A stretch of DNA of 64,000 bases from Streptomyces sp. NBC_01498 (GTDB lineage Bacteria; Actinomycetota; Actinomycetes; Streptomycetales; Streptomycetaceae). Both the position numbers and the translations under genes were made by a program. Below the pieces are notes generated by a model. It was not told the DNA's origin, ran no database searches, and saw only the letters and a program-made list of their open reading frames with translations. The stretch is from assembly GCF_036327775.1 (NCBI RefSeq), contig NZ_CP109598.1, forward strand, positions 6,615,501 to 6,679,500, given 5' to 3'. Shown here one piece after another: positions 7,812 through 16,211 of the stretch; within the stretch, counting starts at the first letter, position 1, and each line of letters opens with the position of its first letter.

Positions 7812-8468
7812 TCAACGGAGCGGGGTGACCGGCGCGGTGAGCAGGCCGACGATCGCGTCGGTCAGCGCGTCGGCGGTGCGTGCCCAGCAGCGCGGCGGGG
7901 CGGCGCCCGAGGCCAGCGCGCGTTCGCGCTCCGCGCAGGTGTGGGTGATCAGATGGCGGGCCATGGCGCCGCGTTCGGCCCGTACCGGGGCGGGCACGTC
8001 GGTCAGGCAGCGGCCGAGGCCGTCGAGTGTCCGCCGCAGCGACTCGCGGACCAGGGCCTCGTCGATGGACATCGCGCGCAGCAGCGGGTCGGTCATGACC
8101 TGGACGGCGAAGCGGGCCTGCCAGGACGGGGTGCCGAGCGAGGCGAGATGTTCCGCCACCGGCCGTACGAGAGCGCCCGTCCAGTCCCGGATGTCCTGAC
8201 TGTCACCGGCCTCGGCCACGTGGCGCTCCCGGATGCGGTCGACCTGCTCGCCGTGCCGGCGCAGGATGGCGCGGATCAGACCGGTGCGGCCGGTGAAGTG
8301 ACGGCTGACGGCGCCGATGTCGCCCTGCCCCGCCGCCTCGCCGATCCGTCGGTCCGACACGGCGGACAGCCCGTACTCCGCGACGAGCCGTTCCGCCGTC
8401 GACATGAGCGCCTCGCGGCTCGCCGCGAGGTGTCCGGCCCGGGGAGTTCCGCCGTCCGTTCCGCCCAC
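7812..8468 (-). CDS. TetR-family transcriptional regulator
   Basis: 218-residue regulator with an N-terminal helix-turn-helix: ALMSTAERLVAEYG followed by RRIGEAAGQGDIGAVSRHF, a divergent but recognisable TetR recognition region at about residues 22-62. The remainder is helical. The GTG start at 8468 follows GAGGAG by about 8 bp. It is divergent from the subtilisin gene across a 388-bp gap that holds a near-perfect 16-bp palindrome closer to this gene, a plausible autoregulatory operator. The ligand and target are unknown. Confidence 0.82.
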   Translation of the reverse strand: MGGTDGGTPRAGHLAASREALMSTAERLVAEYGLSAVSDRRIGEAAGQGDIGAVSRHFTGRTGLIRAILRRHGEQVDRIRERHVAEAGDSQDIRDWTGALVRPVAEHLASLGTPSWQARFAVQVMTDPLLRAMSIDEALVRESLRRTLDGLGRCLTDVPAPVRAERGAMARHLITHTCAERERALASGAAPPRCWARTADALTDAIVGLLTAPVTPLR

Positions 8469-8856
8469 CGCCGGTCTCCTCGTGTCGTGCCGGTGCTTCG
8501 GTGCCCGTGTGGTTCTCGCCGTCGGGCCCGCGCAGTCAATCCGAGATCGATCATCGAGTCAATCGACTGACTTAATATCAGCCACGCGCCACCCGCTCCC
8601 TTTGCTCCCGCTGCCGCACGCCCCGCGTCCGCCGTCCCGCGCGGTCGATCGCCTCGTGCGTACAGCGGCCGTATTGCCCGGTGATTGCAGGAGATTGACG
8701 GGGTGTCAGTCGCGTATCGCGGGCATGACATCACCCCGGAATCCCTTGTTCCGCCCGAAGGCGCCCGGTCATCGTCGGTGTGCGGCGTACGACTCCGTAC
8801 GCCACCCCCACCGGCGCGTGAACGACCGCGCGCCACGTCCCGAGAAGGACTCCCCG
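8469..8856. promoter_or_regulatory. 388-bp divergent intergenic region with a 16-bp palindrome
   Basis: No gene fits here. AGTCAATCGACTGACT at 8557-8572 is a 14/16 palindrome, and the half-sequence AGTCAATC also occurs at 8533-8540. The site is about 90 bp from the TetR start and about 285 bp from the protease start, in a locally AT-rich patch (TTAATATC). It is a reasonable TetR operator. I see nothing distinctive in 8585-8840 apart from a GAGAAGGA ribosome binding site at 8842 for the protease. Confidence 0.45.
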
Positions 8857-10068
8857 ATGGCAGCAGTACGCGACACCAAGCGGCGGATCACCGTCGCGCT
8901 CAGCACTGCGGCGACCCTGGCGGCGGTACTCGGCGCGGGTCTGGCCGCGCCCGCCCAGGCGGCCCCGGCGGAAGGCGGCGTCCTGCGCGCCGGAGCGGCC
9001 GAGGCGGTGCCCGGAAGCTACATCGTCACCCTGAAGCAGACGGCCGGACTGCGGGCCGCCACGGCCGCGGGCAAGCAGCTGATAACCGGGTACGGCGGCC
9101 GGATCACGCGTACCTACACCTCGGCGCTCAACGGCTACGCCGCCACGCTCGGCGCCGCCGAGGCCAGGCGGCTCGCCGCCGACCCGGCCGTCGCCAGGGT
9201 CGAGCAGGACCAGAAGGTCCACGCCACCGCCACCCAGACGAACGCCCCCTGGGGTCTGGACCGCATCGACCAGCCCAACCTCCCGCTGAACGGCACCTAC
9301 ACCTACCCCGACCCGGCGGGCGGCGGCACCACCGTCTACGTCCTCGACACCGGTGTGCGCATCACACACCAGCAGATCGCCGGACGGGCGTCGTACGGCT
9401 ACGACTTCGTCGACAACGACGCCGTCGCCCAGGACGGCGCGGGCCACGGCACGCACGTCGCCACGACCGTCGCCGGCACCACCTACGGCGCGGCGAAGAA
9501 GGCGAAGATCGTCGCCGTCCGTGTCCTCGGCAACAACGGTTCCGGGACGACCGCCGGAGTCATCGCCGGTGTCGACTGGATCACCGCCAACCATGTCGCC
9601 TCCTCCGTCGCGAACGCGTCGCTCGGCGGCGGCCCCAGCCCGACGCTGGACGACGCCGTGCGCAGATCCATCGCCTCCGGGGTGACGTACTCCATCGCGG
9701 CCGGCAATTCGGGCGCACTCGCCTCCAACTACTCGCCCGCCCGGGTGGCCACCGCGATCACCGTCGGCGCCACCACCCGCACGGACGCGCGGGCCACCTA
9801 CTCCAACTACGGCCCCACCGTGGACATCTTCGCGCCGGGCTCCTCCATCACGGCCGGCTGGCACACCTCGGACAGCGCCACCTACACCGGTGACGGAACC
9901 TCCTTCGCGGCGCCGCACGTCTCGGGCGCCGCCGCCGTCTACCTGACGAACCACCCGGGCGCCTCCCCGGCGGCGGTCGCCGCGGCGCTGGTGAACGGCG
10001 CGACGTCCAACGTCCTCACGGGCATCGGAACGGGCTCCCCGAACAAGCTGCTGAGGCTCGTTCCGTAA
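8857..10068 (+). CDS. Secreted subtilisin-like serine protease (S8, proteinase K type)
   Basis: 403-residue preproprotein. A signal peptide covers residues 1-35 (basic RDTKRR, hydrophobic core, APAQA). Residues about 51-120 are an inhibitor I9 propeptide (GSYIVTLK to ARVEQDQKV). The mature catalytic domain shows the triad Asp164 in VLDTGV, His197 in GHGTHV and Ser349 in GTSFAAPH. The ATG at 8857 has GAGAAGGA upstream; the frame extends further 5' but only through the promoter region. It is expected to be an extracellular scavenging protease. It ends the window's first secreted unit and is followed by a very strong terminator. Confidence 0.95.
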   Translation: MAAVRDTKRRITVALSTAATLAAVLGAGLAAPAQAAPAEGGVLRAGAAEAVPGSYIVTLKQTAGLRAATAAGKQLITGYGGRITRTYTSALNGYAATLGAAEARRLAADPAVARVEQDQKVHATATQTNAPWGLDRIDQPNLPLNGTYTYPDPAGGGTTVYVLDTGVRITHQQIAGRASYGYDFVDNDAVAQDGAGHGTHVATTVAGTTYGAAKKAKIVAVRVLGNNGSGTTAGVIAGVDWITANHVASSVANASLGGGPSPTLDDAVRRSIASGVTYSIAAGNSGALASNYSPARVATAITVGATTRTDARATYSNYGPTVDIFAPGSSITAGWHTSDSATYTGDGTSFAAPHVSGAAAVYLTNHPGASPAAVAAALVNGATSNVLTGIGTGSPNKLLRLVP

Positions 10069-10131
10069 CCACCGTCGAACCACTGGCAACCACCGGCATA
10101 CGCCGGCGAACACGGGCGCGGCACCACCCGG

Positions 10132-10165
10132 GATCCGGGCGCGGGAACTCCTCCGCGCCCGGATC
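10132..10165 (+). terminator. Strong hairpin terminator after the subtilisin gene
   Basis: A perfect 13-bp stem pairs 10132-10144 (GATCCGGGCGCGG) with 10153-10165, loop GAACTCCT, followed by the T-rich run TTCCCTTT. It starts 63 bp after the protease stop. Confidence 0.82.
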
Positions 10166-10224
10166 TTCCCTTTCCGGTGCCGTACGGGATCGGCGACCCG
10201 CGTCGTACGGGACGGCGACCGGCG

Positions 10225-10485
10225 TCAGAGGAGGGCGGCGCGTACGTCGGCGAGCGCCTCGTCGAGCGAGTCGGCGGTGTTCTCGTGCCCGCTGAATCCG
10301 TCGTCGTCACCGGGGTCGACCGTCCAGCCCCAGCCGCTCTCCGGGTGCCCGTCGATCGTCGCCGCGTGCTCCCCCTTGGTGAGGGTGATCGACACGTTGC
10401 CCGCCGGGAAGGCGGTCACCTCGGCGTGCGCGCTGTCGCCGAACGCGTGACGGACGGCGTCGTGTGCTTCCCGTTCCGTGGTCAT
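10225..10485 (-). CDS. Small conserved hypothetical protein
   Basis: 86-residue soluble protein. It starts MTTEREAHDAVRHAF and ends in an acidic, amphipathic helix (ADSLDEALADVRAALL). The middle has beta-strand-like segments (VSITLTKGEHAATIDG, GWGWTVDPGDDD). The start at 10485 is fixed by AGGAG 6 bp upstream; the open frame continues upstream but into non-coding-like sequence. The family is not recognised. It faces the subtilisin terminator and is transcribed away from the DUF397 gene. Confidence 0.6.
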   Translation of the reverse strand: MTTEREAHDAVRHAFGDSAHAEVTAFPAGNVSITLTKGEHAATIDGHPESGWGWTVDPGDDDGFSGHENTADSLDEALADVRAALL

Positions 10486-10742
10486 GGCTGCTCCTGGGGG
10501 GTGAGGGAACCGGTCCGACCCCGAGCGTGCATCGGAAACGTCCCCCCGTGAGGGAGCGGCTCGCACAGCGAAAAAATCGAACGCATTTCCGTGGGCTGAT
10601 ATCGAGAACTGAATTCCCCGGCGACCACCCTTCGGGGGGACAGCTCTGTTCGAATATTCCGCTCTACCATCGCCGTGTTCCCGCTCATGCAATTGCACGG
10701 CGAGATTGCGGGAGAATTCGAACACACGGTCAGGAGAAGCAT

Positions 10743-10970
10743 ATGGACGACTGTCGCAACGGCGTCCCCGCGAGTTCCCTCGCGGCGGACTGGGTCAAGA
10801 GCGAGCGGAGCACCGCCAACGGCCAGTGCGTCGAACTGGCCTCCCTGCCCGGTGGCAGGGTCGCGATGCGCAACTCCACCGATCCCGACGGGCCCGCCCT
10901 GGTCTTCGAGGCGTTCGAAATGGCGGCCTTCCTGGACGGTGCGAGGAAAGGCGAGTTCGACGTCCTGTAG
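10743..10970 (+). CDS. DUF397 domain protein (partner of an XRE regulator)
   Basis: 75-residue DUF397 protein: WVKSERSTANGQCVELASLPGGRVAMRNSTDPDGPALVF is the domain signature (here split: WVKSERSTANGQCVEL then VAMRNSTDPDGPALVF). These small proteins are encoded beside XRE-type regulators in streptomycetes (WhiJ-like or Scr1-like modules) and are thought to be the regulator's partner or antagonist. AGGAG lies 6 bp before the ATG at 10743. The XRE gene begins 92 bp downstream in the same orientation, the reverse of the commonest order. Confidence 0.9.
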   Translation: MDDCRNGVPASSLAADWVKSERSTANGQCVELASLPGGRVAMRNSTDPDGPALVFEAFEMAAFLDGARKGEFDVL

Positions 10971-11062
10971 TTCAACTGGCCTGAGGTGACGGCGAGTTCC
11001 CTGGGACACGCGTGCATTGACCGTGCCATGATGAGCCAGGCTTATTCATGAACGGAGCACGC

Positions 11063-11974
11063 GTGTCCCACCAACCCGACAACCCGGTACCGCTTTTCGG
11101 CTCCGGTCCGCGACGGAGCCTCAATCCCACCGCCGCCGGAATCGTGCTCGGCACGGAACTGCGCCGTATGCGCGCGGAGCGCCGGCTCACGGCCACCCGC
11201 GCGGCGACGCTGATCAACGCCTCCGTTTCCAAAGTGAGCCGGCTCGAACGGGCCGAGAGTCCGCCGGACCCCAGGGACATCGAGATCCTCGCCGACGCGT
11301 ACGGGGTGAACCCGGCCGAGCGTGCCCAGTTGAGAAGCCTCACCCGCCGTGCCCGCGAACCCGAGTGGTTCGACCGGTACACGGACTGCGCGGCCTCCTG
11401 GATGCAGCGGCTGATCGCACTGGAGTCGGACGCCGTCTACTACTGCGCGTACGAGGCCCGCCTCGCCCCCGGCCTGCTTCAGACCCCGGAGTACGCGCGG
11501 CAGATCATCAGCGACGGTCTCCGGCTCTCCGAGGGCGACCGGGTCGAACAGCGTGTCCTGCTGAGACAGGAGCGTCAGCGGCGCTTCTTCGGGCAGCCCG
11601 CCCCGCCCGTCGCCCGTTTCCTGCTCGACGAGTCCGTGCTGCACCGTCAGGTCGGCACCCCGGCGGTCATGGCCGGCCAACTGCGCAAGCTCCTGGAGTA
11701 CAGCGACCGGCCGGGCGTCACGCTCCTGGTCGTCCCGCTCAACAGCAGCGTCGTGTCCAACCACGGCTCCATGGCCCATCTGCGCTTCGCCTCCGGCGGA
11801 CCGCCCGCCATGGTGTTCATCGAGGGCGACGACGACGCGATGTACTACGTCAAACCCGACGAGGTGGAGCGGCGGGTGGAGGTGATGCTGCGCCTCAGCC
11901 ACGAGGCGGCGGTCCCCTGGCGGGACAGCCGGGCCATACTGCTGGACGCCCTCAAGCGGTACGAGGACGGGTGA
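11063..11974 (+). CDS. XRE-family regulator with DUF5753 ligand domain (WhiJ/Scr1-like)
   Basis: 303-residue DNA-binding protein. Residues about 25-85 hold the helix-turn-helix (GTELRRMRAERRLTATRAA, then NASVSKVSRLERAE). The rest matches the DUF5753 region typical of the family (WFDRYTDCAASWMQ, ALESDAVYYCAYEARLAPGLLQTPEYAR). The GTG at 11063 is chosen because GGAG lies 5 bp upstream; an in-frame ATG at 11048 would add five residues. It forms a module with the upstream DUF397 gene. Such modules modulate development and antibiotic production in streptomycetes; the target here is unknown. It converges with the methyltransferase gene, 10 bp apart. Confidence 0.88.
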   Translation: MSHQPDNPVPLFGSGPRRSLNPTAAGIVLGTELRRMRAERRLTATRAATLINASVSKVSRLERAESPPDPRDIEILADAYGVNPAERAQLRSLTRRAREPEWFDRYTDCAASWMQRLIALESDAVYYCAYEARLAPGLLQTPEYARQIISDGLRLSEGDRVEQRVLLRQERQRRFFGQPAPPVARFLLDESVLHRQVGTPAVMAGQLRKLLEYSDRPGVTLLVVPLNSSVVSNHGSMAHLRFASGGPPAMVFIEGDDDAMYYVKPDEVERRVEVMLRLSHEAAVPWRDSRAILLDALKRYEDG

Positions 11975-11984
11975 CCGCGCTCCG

Positions 11985-12791
11985 TCAGCGCGGCGGCACC
12001 TCGCCCAGACCGCCGTACTCGGTCCACTCGATGCTGCGCTGGCGCCGCTGGAGGTCCGAGCTGGGACGCCAGTCGGTGACATCCACCAGACCGGGGCGCT
12101 GGACCACGAGACCGTCGAAGTACCGGTCCACCTCGGCCCGTTCCCGGACGCGGCCCCATCGGTTGTGGGTCTGTTCGAGCATCATCGCCGTCACCTGCTC
12201 GCGCAACTCGGCTCGGTCGCTGACCAGTTGGCAGACCACCACGAGGCTGCCGGGAGCGAGGAGCTGCACCACCCGTCCGACGAGATCGCCGGGTCCGGCC
12301 TCGTCGGGAATGCAGTGCAGGACCGAGTTGAACAGCACCCCGACGGGCCGGTCGAGGTCGATGAGCCGTGCGAAGTCCGGGTGCGCCACGATCTCGTCGG
12401 TGTCGAGCATGTCGGCCGCGATGACCACGCTCCGGTCGTTCTCGTCGAAGATCGCCTGGCCGTGCGCGAGGACGACGGGGTCGTTGTCCACGTAGACGAC
12501 GTGCGCGCGGGGATCGACGGACTGCGCGATCTGATGCACGTTGTTCTGCGTCGGCAGTCCGGACCCGAAATCGACGAACTGCTGGATTCCGTGTTCCTCG
12601 GCCATGACGCGCACCACGCGTTCCAGGAACCAGCGATTGTTCCGGGCCAGTTCTCTCGTGGTCGGCGCGACCTTCAGAAGCTCCGCGGAAGCCTTCTGGT
12701 CGACCTCGTAGTTGTAGTGGCCGCCGAGCAGCCAGTCGTACATCCGAGCCGCACTGGGAATGGATAAATCGACACGCCTGTTGTCCGCCAA
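11985..12791 (-). CDS. SAM-dependent methyltransferase (DUF574/PF04672 type)
   Basis: 268-residue protein of the actinomycete SAM methyltransferase family formerly DUF574. Landmarks are the N-terminal SAARMYDWLLGGHYNYEVD, the SAM-binding FVDFGSGLPTQNNVHQ, acidic VVYVDNDPVV, and RPVGVLFNSVLHCIPD. Many paralogues exist in streptomycete genomes, often next to XRE/DUF397 genes as here; their substrates are not known. The ATG at 12791 is the first in-frame start upstream of the conserved region. About 165 bp upstream separates it from the next gene on the same strand. Confidence 0.88.
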   Translation of the reverse strand: MADNRRVDLSIPSAARMYDWLLGGHYNYEVDQKASAELLKVAPTTRELARNNRWFLERVVRVMAEEHGIQQFVDFGSGLPTQNNVHQIAQSVDPRAHVVYVDNDPVVLAHGQAIFDENDRSVVIAADMLDTDEIVAHPDFARLIDLDRPVGVLFNSVLHCIPDEAGPGDLVGRVVQLLAPGSLVVVCQLVSDRAELREQVTAMMLEQTHNRWGRVRERAEVDRYFDGLVVQRPGLVDVTDWRPSSDLQRRQRSIEWTEYGGLGEVPPR

Positions 12792-12957
12792 GGGACAGAC
12801 TCCTCCCGGTTCGAGCCCCCGATCTCGCCAGGGAATACGAACCCATCCTAGGAGGGCGGTCCGGGGCGCACCACCGTCCGCGGGGATGACCCGGGCGAGC
12901 GGTGGCGTAAGGGCGCACTCGGCAAAGTGCCGTTCGCGCCCCCGAGTTGGGCGTGCG

Positions 12958-13506
12958 TCACGGACGCGAAGCGTGGTGTTCCAGTTGCTGGAGCGTCGTG
13001 AGGGAGAGCCGCCGCCGTGCGGTCAGCAGGGACACCGTCACCGCCGGCCGGTCGGTGCCCATCAGATCGGCGACGGACTCCACCGCCAGGGACAGCCGCC
13101 AGCGCAACAGGGCGGCGTCCGCGGTCTCTTCGGGAAGTACCTCGTACAGACGCTCGACGGCCGGATCATGCCCCGTACCGGCGCCGCTCGCGGCCCTGAT
13201 CTGCCCGCGCAGCTGCCGCCAGGCGTCCGCCGCGGGCCGGGCGTTACGGAGGAAGTCCCCCCAACGGCCGCTGAAGGCCGCGACGGCCGCCTCCACGGCG
13301 GCCTCGCTCGCGCTCTCGTCGTACAGCCTCGCCCGCGCGTACCGGAGATAGTCGGGCCGGTGCAGCTGGACGAACGCGGAGAGACCGAGCCGACTGCGCC
13401 GGTCCACGGGACGGCCGGGAATCCCTGCGGACAGACCCGGCCCGCTGATATCGTGCGATGGCCCGGAGGGCGGATTTATCCGGCCTCGGCGACATTGGTC
13501 AAGCAT
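12958..13506 (-). CDS. Sigma-70 (ECF)-like regulatory protein, divergent
   Basis: 182-residue protein with weak resemblance to ECF sigma factors. Residues about 43-75 (FVQLHRPDYLRYARARLYD) look like region 2.1, and the C-terminal part (LPEETADAALLRWRL, VADLMGTDRPAVTVSLLTARRRL) looks like region 4 with its helix-turn-helix. Region 2.4, needed for -10 recognition, is not clear, so it may be a degenerate or atypical sigma factor. The ATG at 13506 has GGAG 5 bp upstream. No anti-sigma gene is adjacent. Confidence 0.55.
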   Translation of the reverse strand: MLDQCRRGRINPPSGPSHDISGPGLSAGIPGRPVDRRSRLGLSAFVQLHRPDYLRYARARLYDESASEAAVEAAVAAFSGRWGDFLRNARPAADAWRQLRGQIRAASGAGTGHDPAVERLYEVLPEETADAALLRWRLSLAVESVADLMGTDRPAVTVSLLTARRRLSLTTLQQLEHHASRP

Positions 13507-13731
13507 CGGCTCTCCGCCTTTGATCGCTTCGCACCCCCGGAGTCTGGCTGGTACCCATTCCCCGGGGCGGGCTCCTCACCGGGAGCTGAAACGACCGTAC
13601 CGCGTGTCACTCCGCGGCCGTCGTGAATACCCCCCTCATGCAAAGTCAGATTTTCGGGGATGCGTCAACAACCCTGCTCCGTCATCGAGTTCGCCACCGG
13701 ATTCGCTATCGGATTCGAATTCTGTTCGTTT

Positions 13732-14562
13732 TTAGTACTGCTCGGCCACCCAGTCGTACCAGTCCCGCATTCCCTCTCCCGTGGTCGCCGAGACCGCCAG
13801 CACCCGCAGCCCCGGATTGACCGAGCGGGCGTGCTCCTCGCAGCGGGCGACCTCGAAGTCCACGTACGGCAGCAGATCGACCTTGTTGATGATCACCAGG
13901 TCGGCGGCGGCGAACATGTACGGGTACTTCAGCGGCTTGTCCGTGCCCTCGGTGACGGAGATGATCACGACCCTGCTGCGCTCGCCGAGGTCGAACATGG
14001 CCGGGCAGACCAGATTGCCGACGTTCTCCACCAGGACCAGCGAACCGGGCACCGGCGCCAGGGTGGTGAGCGCGTCGCGCATCATCTCCGCGTCGAGATG
14101 GCAGCCCGCGCCCGTGTTCACCTGGACGACGGTGCTGCCCGCGCGCCTGATCCGCTCGGCGTCGAGCATCGTCTCCTGGTCGCCCTCCACGACCGCCACC
14201 GGCCGCCGGCCGGTGAAGTCCCGGATGGTGCGTTCGAGGAGGGTGGTCTTGCCCGCGCCGGGCGAACTCATCATGTTCACGGCCACGATGCCCTGTCCGG
14301 CCAGCCAGGCGCGGTTGCCGGCGGCCAGCTCCTCGTTCTTGGCCAGCACCCGCTGCTCCAGGGTGACGGTCTCGCCGCCGGGAGCCGCGGCCCGGACCGC
14401 CGCCGCCGGGTGACCTCGGCCCACGCGTGGGCCGAGGAGGCCGTCGCGCGAGTGCTCGTGGCCGTGGCCGGGTCCGTCGTCGTGCGGATGGACGTGGGGG
14501 ACGGCCACCCGCGTACCGCCGCCCCCGTCGCTTCCGCCCGAGCAACCGCACGTACCGCACAT
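13732..14562 (-). CDS. hypB: Hydrogenase nickel incorporation GTPase HypB
   Basis: 276-residue GTPase that delivers nickel to the [NiFe]-hydrogenase large subunit. The N-terminus MCGTCGC is the high-affinity metal motif, followed by a short His-rich stretch (HVHPHDD, GHGHEH) for nickel storage. The G domain has the P-loop MSSPGAGKTTL, the GAGCHLDA metal-site segment, and the guanine-specificity motif NKVD. It is the last gene of a hypA-hypB pair transcribed away from the hydrogenase structural genes; 4 bp separate the two. Confidence 0.95.
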   Translation of the reverse strand: MCGTCGCSGGSDGGGGTRVAVPHVHPHDDGPGHGHEHSRDGLLGPRVGRGHPAAAVRAAAPGGETVTLEQRVLAKNEELAAGNRAWLAGQGIVAVNMMSSPGAGKTTLLERTIRDFTGRRPVAVVEGDQETMLDAERIRRAGSTVVQVNTGAGCHLDAEMMRDALTTLAPVPGSLVLVENVGNLVCPAMFDLGERSRVVIISVTEGTDKPLKYPYMFAAADLVIINKVDLLPYVDFEVARCEEHARSVNPGLRVLAVSATTGEGMRDWYDWVAEQY

Positions 14563-14566
14563 AGGG

Positions 14567-14896
14567 TCAGCCCACTCTCATCGAGACGATCTCCAGTTCG
14601 CGGCCCGACGTGATCTCCACGTCGGCGCTTCCGCACGGACACAGCAATACAAGATCGGTCAGTGTGAAGTCCTGTGAACACGCCCGGCAGCGGCCCGCTC
14701 CCGGCGGCTGCTCGATGTCGAGGACCGCGCCCGCGGCGACCGTTCCCTCGGTGGTCAGGTCGAAGCAGAAACGCAGGGAATCCGCCACCACCGCCGTCAG
14801 TTCCCCGACGCGGACCCGGACCGTGTGAACGGGCCTTCCCGCCGCGCGCTCGCACACCGCGTCGACAATGCTCTGAGTGATCGACAATTCGTGCAT
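14567..14896 (-). CDS. hypA: Hydrogenase maturation nickel metallochaperone HypA
   Basis: 109-residue protein of normal HypA length. His2 in MHELSI is the conserved nickel ligand. The zinc site is formed by CRAC and CPCGS in the C-terminal half. It works with HypB to insert nickel. The start at 14896 faces the hhyS start at 15083, so the 186-bp gap is a divergent promoter region. Confidence 0.95.
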   Translation of the reverse strand: MHELSITQSIVDAVCERAAGRPVHTVRVRVGELTAVVADSLRFCFDLTTEGTVAAGAVLDIEQPPGAGRCRACSQDFTLTDLVLLCPCGSADVEITSGRELEIVSMRVG

Positions 14897-14977
14897 CGAC
14901 TCCCGGCCTTCCGCGTATCACCCGATCGGACCTGAATCGCCGGGCGGAAAAGCGGGACTGCCCGGACGAAACTCGTG

Positions 14978-15007
14978 TTGACAGAACGTTCAGCCGGATC
15001 CTAGATG
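14978..15007 (+). promoter_or_regulatory. Putative sigma-70-type promoter of the hydrogenase operon
   Basis: TTGACA at 14978-14983 and TAGATG at 15002-15007 are separated by 18 bp, a good match to HrdB-type promoters. The spacer begins with the palindrome GAACGTTC (14984-14991). The site lies 76 bp upstream of hhyS. It is followed immediately by a Crp-like site. Confidence 0.6.
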
Positions 15008-15013
15008 GTAGCA

Positions 15014-15031
15014 ATGTGATCGACGCCACAT
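15014..15031. promoter_or_regulatory. Crp-like binding site upstream of hhyS
   Basis: ATGTG (15014-15018) and CACAT (15027-15031) form an inverted repeat, and 15016-15029 reads GTG-N6-G-C-CAC, which fits the published Streptomyces Crp consensus GTG(N)6GNCAC. The site is just downstream of the proposed -10, so binding there would be expected to block transcription, unless the true start lies further down. Confidence 0.5.
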
Positions 15032-15082
15032 CCATGGCATTCATGGGTATCGGGTGGGCCAATCCCGGAAGGCAGCGGTGCT

Positions 15083-16138
15083 ATGCCGACAGAAGCGGCC
15101 AAGAAGGCCGAGGACACACTGATCCATGTGCTCTGGATCAATGCCGGACTGAGCTGTGACGGGGATTCGGTGGCCTTGACCGCCGCGACCCAGCCCAGCA
15201 TCGAGGAAATCGCGCTCGGCGCACTGCCCGGACTTCCGCAGATCGCCATGCACTGGCCGCTGATCGATTTCGAATGCGGTCCCCGAGGCGGCGCCGACGA
15301 CTTCCTGGAGTGGTTCTTCAAGGCCGACCGGGGCGAACTCGATCCTTTCGTCCTGGTCGTCGAAGGCTCCATTCCCAACGAGAAACTCCACGACGAGGGC
15401 TACTGGTCGGGCTTCGGCAACGACCCGGCGACCGGCCAGCCGATGACCACCAGCGAGTGGCTCGACCGGCTGACCCCCAAGGCCACCGCGGTCGTCGCGG
15501 TCGGCACCTGCGCCACGTACGGCGGCATCCACGCCATGGCGGGCAACCCCACCGGCGCCATGGGCGTACCCGACTACCTGGGCTGGGACTGGAAGTCGAA
15601 GGCGGGCATCCCCGTCGTGTGCGTCCCCGGCTGCCCCATCCAGCCGGACAACCTCTCCGAGACGCTCACCTATCTGCTCTACATGGCCACCGACCAGGCC
15701 CCGATGATCCCCCTCGACGACGAACTGCGACCGACCTGGCTGTTCGGCCAGACCGTGCACGAGGGCTGCGACCGGGCCGGCTACTACGAGCAGGCGGACT
15801 TCGCCACCGAGTACGGCTCGCCCAAGTGCATCGTCAAACTGGGCTGCTGGGGTCCGACCGTCAAGTGCAACGTGCCCAAGCGCGGCTGGATGAACGGCAT
15901 CGGCGGCTGCCCGAACGTCGGCGGCATCTGCATCGGCTGCACCATGCCGGGATTCCCCGACAAATTCATGCCGTTCATGGACGAGCCGCCGGGCGGAAAG
16001 CTCTCCACGAACGCCGTCGGTCTCTACGGGGCCACGATGCGGCGTCTGCGCGGGCTCACCACCCACACCCTCGACCGCGAGCCGAAATGGCGTAAGCGCG
16101 GCCAGGAACTCACCACCGGAGCCACCCGCGACTGGTAG
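15083..16138 (+). CDS. hhyS: [NiFe]-hydrogenase small subunit, group 1h (high affinity)
   Basis: 351-residue Fe-S subunit that passes electrons from the active site of an atmospheric-H2-oxidising hydrogenase. It lacks the Tat signal of membrane uptake enzymes. The proximal cluster motif is C25-D-G-D28 rather than Cys-x-x-Cys, the cysteine-to-aspartate exchange known from actinobacterial-type group 5/1h enzymes. Further cluster ligands are in VGTCATYGG, CVPGCPIQPDN and the C-terminal CPNVGGICIGC. Length and motifs fit HhyS of Mycobacterium and Streptomyces. It is separated from hhyL by an unusually long 163-bp spacer containing a hairpin and repeats. Confidence 0.95.
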   Translation: MPTEAAKKAEDTLIHVLWINAGLSCDGDSVALTAATQPSIEEIALGALPGLPQIAMHWPLIDFECGPRGGADDFLEWFFKADRGELDPFVLVVEGSIPNEKLHDEGYWSGFGNDPATGQPMTTSEWLDRLTPKATAVVAVGTCATYGGIHAMAGNPTGAMGVPDYLGWDWKSKAGIPVVCVPGCPIQPDNLSETLTYLLYMATDQAPMIPLDDELRPTWLFGQTVHEGCDRAGYYEQADFATEYGSPKCIVKLGCWGPTVKCNVPKRGWMNGIGGCPNVGGICIGCTMPGFPDKFMPFMDEPPGGKLSTNAVGLYGATMRRLRGLTTHTLDREPKWRKRGQELTTGATRDW

Positions 16139-16147
16139 TCCGGCGAA

Positions 16148-16196
16148 TGCCCCGTGGGCCGCACCCGGCATCTTCCGGCAGGCGGCCGACGGGGCA
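16148..16196 (+). promoter_or_regulatory. Large hairpin in the hhyS-hhyL spacer
   Basis: TGCCCCGT (16148-16155) and GGCCGC (16157-16162) pair with GCGGCC (16182-16187) and ACGGGGCA (16189-16196), giving a 14-bp stem with one G-G mismatch and a 19-nt apical region. It begins 10 bp after the hhyS stop. It could be a partial terminator, an RNA-processing or stability element, or a device that adjusts the ratio of the two subunits. Confidence 0.6.
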
Positions 16197-16211
16197 CTCA
16201 CCTGGCCGGCT

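Noticed and set aside
10743..11974. DUF397/XRE pair as a classical toxin-antitoxin module
   Set aside because: The pair matches WhiJ/Scr1-type regulators with DUF5753; no toxin catalytic motif is visible.
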